64,000 nt of DNA from Pseudomonas gozinkensis. GTDB taxonomy: Bacteria > Pseudomonadota > Gammaproteobacteria > Pseudomonadales > Pseudomonadaceae. The notes beneath the pieces were generated by a model. The model worked only from the letters and a program-made list of their open reading frames with translations. It did no database searches and was not told the origin of the DNA. Numbering within the stretch: the first letter of the stretch is position 1; each line of letters begins with the position of its first letter. This document shows positions 63,471 to 64,000 of the stretch, one piece after another. Position numbers and translations under genes: made by a program. Where the stretch lies: positions 3,932,501-3,996,500 of the forward strand of contig NZ_CP062253.1 in assembly GCF_014863585.1 (NCBI RefSeq), in the 5' to 3' direction.

Positions 63471-64000
63471 TCAGATATCTACCAGTTCCCGCAGCGTATC
63501 CAGAAAGAGCTTGAGCACCGGCGAGGCATCGTCCGCCCGATATGTCGCGTACAGCGGCACTTGCGGCAACGCCGGGGTCAGGCGTCGGAACACCAGCCCG
63601 GCAGGGGCCAGTTGCTCGATGGAGGCCGGCAACAGCGCCACACCGAACCCGGCGCGAACCAGACTGAGCAAGGTCTGCACCTCGATCACCTGCTGGCGGA
63701 TCTGCGGGGTGAACCCGGCCTGAATGCAGCACTGATAGAGAAAATTGGCGAACCGCGACTGCTTCAATTCCAAAGCCACGAACGGTTCCTGCGCCAGATC
63801 AGCCGGCGCCAGCACTTCGCGTCGGGCGAGCGGGTGATCCTCTGGCATCACCACATGGATCGGCTCATGGATCAGCAATTCATTGCGCAATTGCGGGTCG
63901 TCATAACCGACGCGGAACACGCAGGCGTCGATGCGTTTCTCCTTCAACGCCTTGACCTGCGCCGCCGGGGTCATCTCATGCAGACGCCAGGTGACCTGCG
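63471..64000 (-). CDS. LysR-family regulator, C-terminal part (runs off the right edge)
   Basis: The visible 175-176 codons encode the substrate-binding domain of a LysR regulator. RIDACVFRVGYDDPQLRNELLIHEP, HPLARREVLAPADLA and LVRAGFGVALLPASIEQLA match the BenM/CatM-like group. The reading frame stays open to the last base, with VTWRLHEM before the first visible Met at 63974. The DNA-binding domain and true start lie outside the window. Confidence 0.9.
   Translation of the reverse strand, partial: QVTWRLHEMTPAAQVKALKEKRIDACVFRVGYDDPQLRNELLIHEPIHVVMPEDHPLARREVLAPADLAQEPFVALELKQSRFANFLYQCCIQAGFTPQIRQQVIEVQTLLSLVRAGFGVALLPASIEQLAPAGLVFRRLTPALPQVPLYATYRADDASPVLKLFLDTLRELVDI

Noticed and set aside
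1..64000. CRISPR arrays, tRNA or rRNA genes, prophage
   Set aside because: No regularly spaced direct repeats, no cloverleaf-like segments and no phage structural genes other than T6SS components were seen.

Overview
The window is a high-GC gammaproteobacterial chromosome segment that reads throughout as a Pseudomonas of the fluorescens group. The indicators are the CynS/CynT, CioAB, MiaE and AcnB proteins, DUF2790 and DUF1652 small proteins, and many REP/REPIN palindromes of the GAGC-GAGCTTGCTC-GCGAT type. There are no rRNA or tRNA genes, no CRISPR array and no prophage. The one insertion sequence is an intact IS256-family element near the right end.

Layout. 0-1.7 kb: cyanate detoxification (cynR edge fragment, cynS, a DUF2790 protein, cynT). 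1.7-4.2 kb: a long ProA-like dehydrogenase and a glutaminase. 4.5-5.3 kb: a small secreted peptide with tandem EGKCG motifs (HvfA-like copper-RiPP precursor) followed by a DoxX membrane protein. 5.3-7.8 kb: two divergent L,D-transpeptidases. 7.8-10.3 kb: a PtrA-like DUF2790 gene with a heavy-metal two-component system (copR/copS type) and a CusR/CopR-like palindrome in front. 10.3-14.4 kb: MFS exporter, LysR regulator, SleB hydrolase and CAP-domain protein. 14.6-21 kb: cyanide-insensitive quinol oxidase (cioAB plus a 51-residue DUF2474 subunit), an FdhF/YdeP molybdoenzyme and moaA. 21-26.5 kb: bestrophin, an RstAB-like two-component system, miaE, a tandem universal stress protein behind a perfect Anr/Fnr box, and a DUF1289 protein. 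26.5-29.6 kb: acnB with a long structured leader. 29.7-33.5 kb: serine/threonine-type permease, two tiny membrane proteins, a tautomerase and a D-2-hydroxyacid dehydrogenase.

33.5-56.3 kb is a complete type VI secretion system in two divergent operons. tssA-M-L-K-J is on the minus strand. tssB-C-hcp-E-F-G-H, three A+T-richer cargo genes, vgrG and a MORN gene are on the plus strand. A PAAR-like gene points back towards the cluster. The cargo genes (49.7-53.1 kb) are the least explained part of the window, and the first carries a His-Me-finger-like nuclease signature. No Fha, PpkA, PppA or TagF gene is present.

56.4-64 kb: an LvaA/ACAD10-like kinase with an SDR, a TRIC/YadS channel, a proline-rich lipoprotein, a dispersed-repeat zone hit by the IS256 element (8-bp target duplication), a DUF1652 protein, a triple-PAS LuxR-type regulator and a LysR gene cut by the right edge.

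All domain and family names come from reading the translated sequence without database searches.
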